Origin: Lophium mytilinum
Taxonomy: Eukaryota > Ascomycota > Dothideomycetes > Mytilinidiales > Mytilinidiaceae
DNA length: 64,000 nucleotides
Reading direction: 5' to 3'
Assembly: GCA_010093605.1 (NCBI GenBank)
Contig: MU004195.1
Location: 932,708-996,707, forward strand
Shown here: in pieces, positions 60,001 through 64,000 of the stretch
Position numbering within the stretch: the stretch's first letter is position 1
Layout: each line of letters opens with the position of its first letter
The notes under the pieces: model-generated
Database searches by the model: none
The model's input: only the letters and a program-made list of their open reading frames with translations
Told to the model about the DNA's origin: nothing
Made by a program: the position numbers and the translations under genes

Positions 60001-61895
60001 AGATATAGCTATAGTTACCTTAGTTAGTAGTATTATCTTATTAAGAGCGCGCTTTAGGCTATTATTATATAGCTTACTAGTACTTCTTCTTATACTCTAT
60101 ACCTTAGGCGCGGAAGATATTACGCTACTATTAGTATTAATTATAGTAAAAGGTAACTTTTACTACTTTAGTAGTAAGGCCTTTAATCTTAATATAAAGC
60201 TTAGTATTAAAAATAGTCTAAGTATTAGTCTTCTTACGCTTATCTTCTAGCTGCTTAGTAAGACTATTGCGTTTATTAGTAAAGTTCTTAGCGTTAGTAT
60301 ATATTTTAGCTACTTAGCGGCGGAGCTTACTAGCTTAGTCTTTAAGGTTATAGATTATAATACTATTCTACGCGCCTTATTATTCTTAAAGCTATATAAT
60401 TTTATTATCTTTCTATTAAATAGCTGCCGCTATATTTCTAATATCTTTATGCAACTTATCTAGTTCCTTATAGTAGTTAAGTAGTGTAGCGTAAATACTA
60501 ATATATTTATCTTAAGCTACATTATAGAGCTCTTCTACGTTATTAATAGTAATATTAATAGACTAGCCGTCTCTAGTATAGTTAATAGTAAAGACTATAC
60601 TATTATTATTATTATCTATAAGAAGGGACTATTAATAATTAGGCTTATAACCGCTAGTTCTAGTAGAGCTAGCGCCTGTGTTAGCTATATTAGGCTAGCC
60701 TTAAGAGAGTAGATTAGAGTAGGTATTTAGAATTATAATAGTATTAGTAGTAGAAGTAATAATCTAGTCTTCTAAGGTAATTAGTATTTAAGAGAAGACT
60801 AAGGTTATTAGGTTAATAAGGGGTTTAGTAAATTAAACGGCTTAAGGTATAGATATCTTAGTAAATAACTTAAAAACTTCTTTGCCTTTAGCTTTAACTT
60901 TACTTTTATCCTTATTTGCGTAGGCGTTATTATTAGTATTCTACTTAGTAGAGTTAGCTAGGTTATAATAGACTTAGCTCTATAGTAGGTTAGTGCTAAA
61001 TTAATTTAATAGAAGGTAAATATCTAGTTCTAGATTACTAAATTTCTTAGTATGTATAGTAAGAGCTTCTAGGGTTATAGTTAGTTAGTATTATAATACT
61101 CCTCCGCCGCCTATTTTATAGGCGGCTTTCTTTTCTTAGTAATTAAGCTTATGCGCCTTCTAAGAGTTAGATATAAGAGTAGATTAAGTAGCTTATAAAT
61201 TAGAAGGGAGGGTAGAAGTATAAGTAAGAATAACTAAATACTTATTAGCTTTACCGCCGGAAGGTAAACCTATAGACTGCGCGCTTAGTATAGCTATACT
61301 ATATAGAGTTAGAGTTTTTCTACTATAGCTTAGTATAGCTAGTCTTAGGAGTATTATTTATATCTTTACTAGTAAGTATTTATTAACTATCTAATAAGAA
61401 AGGTTAGTATAAGGTAGAGGGTATAGATTCTCTATAAAAGCTTAGAAGTAGGCGTACTTTCTAGAGTAGCTAGTACTATACTTAGCGGCTACCTTTAATT
61501 AGTAAATAAAAATAGAATAACTATATATAGACTAGTTAGTTATATATAATAGTAGTAAGTAGGTATATAGGGCCTGCGCGCTAGCCTATTACTAATAGAG
61601 TATATATAGTTCTTACTCTATTAGTAGAAAATAACTACGCTTATATTAGTTAGTTGCGCGTAATAGTAAGTAGGTATATAGAGCCTGCGCGCCTCTAATT
61701 AGCGGGGTATATAAAGTCCTTACTATAAGATTATAGGGCCTTTTTTTAAGCCTCCCTTATATTAATATAGAGGGTGTTAGGTTTATATATTAAAATTTTA
61801 GCCTATTAAATTAGCTAGGTATATATATAGGTAGGTAGATAGATAGAAAAAAGTACTTCTAGAAACTTCTAGAAGCTAGAAGGGTAGCTACTTTA

Positions 61896-62115
61896 TATTA
61901 TAGTATAATAGTAAATTATAAGAGAAGACCTAATATTAGTATATATAGATAAAGTAGCTATAAGAGAGAGAGAAGGGCGCGGAGCGCCGGCTAAAAGGTA
62001 GGCAAGGCTAGCGCTAAGCCTAGTTATATAATAGTAATTATATACTAGAGGGTATATAACGCTATTATATATATTAGAAATATATTATAATAGAAGTCGC
62101 GTTATAGCTATAATA
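61896..62115 (-). repeat. LTR of the gypsy element (5' LTR)
   Basis: 220 bp, the same length as the partner LTR at 53834-54053, differing by scattered substitutions. AGAAT follows directly at 62116. Confidence 0.85.
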
Positions 62116-62120
62116 AGAAT
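62116..62120. repeat. Target site duplication AGAAT, right
   Basis: Partner of the AGAAT at 53829-53833. Confidence 0.85.
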
Positions 62121-62475
62121 AATATATTCTTTTTACTATAAATAATACTATAAGATATATATAGATAGATCTTATAGTCTTCTCTAATTAACTTAGTATA
62201 CTTTTTCTAGTTTACTATAAGAATATTTCTACAACTTATAATATTATAATTTATTAGCTATAATTTAGTAATAAGTTTAATATTTATAAGATCTCTATAT
62301 AGGCTATATAAAAAATATAATATAATTAAATTTATAGTACCTTAGAAATATAATCTAAAAAGAGCCTTTAGAGGCTACTTAAGGCCCTATAAATATTTAT
62401 ATGTAGTATTAGAGCTCTATAAGCTATACTAGCAGTATTATAGTAGAATTATATATTATAACCCCTATTATATAG
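62121..62475 (+). mobile_element. Continuation of the copia-type fossil
   Basis: The first 150-250 bases right of the gypsy insertion have an integrase-core-like character on the plus strand, matching where the left part breaks off. It is decayed, and the right boundary is unclear. Confidence 0.4.
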
Positions 62476-62481
62476 TATTAT

Positions 62482-62507
62482 TAATAATAATAATAATAAT
62501 AATAATA
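62482..62507. repeat. (TAA)n microsatellite, probably a mutated (CAA)n
   Basis: About nine copies of TAA. In a RIP-mutated context, where CpA becomes TpA, an original CAA repeat (poly-Gln or poly-Asn coding) is a likely source. Confidence 0.7.
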
Positions 62508-62519
62508 CTACTAATAATA

Positions 62520-64000
62520 CTAATAATAACCCTAAAACTAAACCTACTAACTAAAGACTAAGTAGAATATCTACGCTAATATCTAAGCGCTTATTAAAGA
62601 AGCCTATAGTATATAGAACTCTCTATAGAATAAGTCTATATTCTCTAACTTTAAGATAAATAATACCCTTAAGTACCTCTAGAACTTTACCGGGCGTATA
62701 CTAGCTAGCCTCTTAGGTACTATAGAGGACCTATAATAAATACTATAGAGAAAAATAATAAAGATAATAGAGAAAATATAGAAGGGTGTATAGGCGCTAT
62801 CTATATAAGAAATAACCTATATAGTAGTAGCGGCAGTAGAAAGAAATAGTAAAACTATAGAAAATAAAAAGTATATAATATAGACTACCTATAAAATTAC
62901 TATATATATTAAGAATAAAAAGAAACGCATTATAATAAATAAGAACTTAAATGCAACTATTATCTATAAGCTCTAAGTAGTAGAAGAGCCTAATATAATA
63001 AAGATCTATAGTATTAAAAAGCTCTAGAGTAGAGATATAAAGGCCTATATACTAGACGTAACTACTAAGAAAGCCCTATTAAAGAAGAAGGAATAGATAA
63101 AGATTCTAGGTAAAATAGTATAAATCTAACTACCTAAGGTCCTTTTAAAGGTATATAGAGTACCTAAAGAGATAGACCTAAAAAACCTAATACTATAAAG
63201 TAGTATTATATAAAATAATAAGATACTATATCTAGGCCTAGCTATATATAAGATTATATAGAAGCACCTAAATTAAATCTAGGCTATTAGAAATAACCCT
63301 AAATAGCGCGCCTTATTAGCTATAGTTACTATAAGTATAGAGGTAATAGTAAATAAAATTATAGATAGTAGGCTAGTATAAAATAGATATATACTAGAGG
63401 CTATAAAGTATAAGATAGGCTTTATAACTACCTAATACTTCTAATACTAGGGCTATAGGTATATTACTAGATACTATAAAAAGAAGGTAGTATATATAGT
63501 ATATATAGAAGCTTATAATATAAAATAATATATAGAGAAGAGTATTAGAAAGTATACTAACTATAAGAGAAGCTATCTATTATATAGTATAGCGTGCACT
63601 ATAAGAAAGAATACTTAACTAAAAGCTAATATAAAAAGGTAGGTAGTGCTAACCTACTATAGGGCTAATAATAGCCCTAATAATAATACTAATAGTATAC
63701 TAGATATAGTAATATTCTAATCTATAATAGAATTATAAGCTCTTAATATAGTAAGTAGAAAGAGAAAGGCTACTAAGAATAGTAATATACTAGATAGTAG
63801 CACTTTAAGAAGAGTAGAACGCCCCTCTATATCTACTATATTTACCGCGTATAAGAACCTAAAATAACTAAAGATAAATAGAGTACTATAGTCTATCTAT
63901 ACTATATAGACTACCTAATTAATATATACTTTCTATTTAATATAGTAGCCTAACTATAATAACCTATAGCCTTACTATAATAGCCTATAGCCTTTCTATA
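62520..64000 (+). mobile_element. LINE-like (non-LTR) ORF1 remnant, runs off the right end
   Basis: Plus-strand remnants resemble ORF1 of fungal LINEs of the Tad1 type. Between about 63430 and 63640 lie two to three zinc-knuckle-like segments, the last followed by a SIACTIRKNT-like stretch comparable with the RACPxRK seen after knuckles in these proteins. Upstream is a charged region of about 900 bases. The frame is broken by many stops, consistent with CpA to TpA change. No reverse transcriptase is reached before the window ends. A different gag-like origin is possible. Confidence 0.45.

Larger units (their letters stand above)
53834..62115 (-). mobile_element. Decayed full-length Ty3/gypsy-type LTR retrotransposon
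   Basis: An 8.28-kb element with two LTRs of 220 bp each (53834-54053 and 61896-62115) and the 5-bp target duplication AGAAT. It reads on the minus strand. A reverse-transcriptase region of Ty3/gypsy type is recognisable at about 57230-57760, with integrase and a tail region to its left and gag to its right, which gives the Ty3/gypsy order. It is a fossil: structurally complete between its LTRs but with very many breaks and a near loss of CpA, the mark of RIP. The LTR pair is still similar (roughly nine in ten positions by eye), and RIP makes age estimates from it unreliable. Confidence 0.85.

Overview
The window is nuclear DNA of a filamentous ascomycete (Pezizomycotina). The evidence is short introns of about 46-150 bp with GT..AG ends and CTAAC-type branch sites, fungal families throughout (YHM2 carrier, LtrA, Nha1 antiporter, Trs120, fungal delta-12 desaturase, pectin lyase), and an AT-rich block showing the mark of repeat-induced point mutation (RIP). 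The pectin lyase suggests a plant-associated or saprotrophic life. The genus cannot be fixed from the sequence; a leotiomycete would fit but is not shown.

Layout. Positions 1-51,500 are a GC-balanced gene region. In order: the 3' part of a YHM2 mitochondrial carrier (+); an LtrA-like membrane protein (+); a small protein with two INN..VNI repeats (-); a gene whose exons join an epsin ENTH domain, a ubiquitin-interacting motif, a WW domain and a protein kinase (-); a degenerate repeat array flanked by two convergent TATA-like boxes (8.9-10.3 kb); a Nha1-type Na+/H+ antiporter (-); a 3 kb gene-poor stretch with a ~286 bp tandem duplication; the delta-12 desaturase (+); an unknown 209-aa protein (+); a DUF7730/2EXR-like protein (+); a 1,309-aa PARP6/8-like protein (-); a protein with a U-box-like C-terminal part (-); a THEM6-like thioesterase (-); Trs120 (-); a 1,731-aa protein with an HSP90-like ATPase fold and an HExxHxxxxxH motif (+); an AIM9-like mitochondrial phosphotransferase homologue (-); a pectin lyase (-); and a BTB-like protein (-). 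Exon joins were worked out by hand; for every multi-exon gene whose start lies in the window they give one frame with a total length divisible by three.

From 51,549 to the end the DNA is a RIP-mutated graveyard without intact genes. A Ty1/copia-type element begins with an LTR (51,549-51,800) directly after the truncated start of a host gene. A Ty3/gypsy element (53,834-62,115, minus orientation) with two 220-bp LTRs sits inside it, flanked by the 5-bp duplication AGAAT. A LINE-like ORF1 remnant follows and runs off the right end.

The genes are mostly independent housekeeping functions (mitochondrial transport, membrane traffic, lipid desaturation, ion homeostasis) and do not form a metabolic cluster. 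The least ordinary parts are the ENTH-UIM-WW-kinase gene with its small INN-repeat neighbour, the convergent repeat array, and two large multidomain proteins (PARP6/8-like; ATPase plus metalloprotease-like motif).
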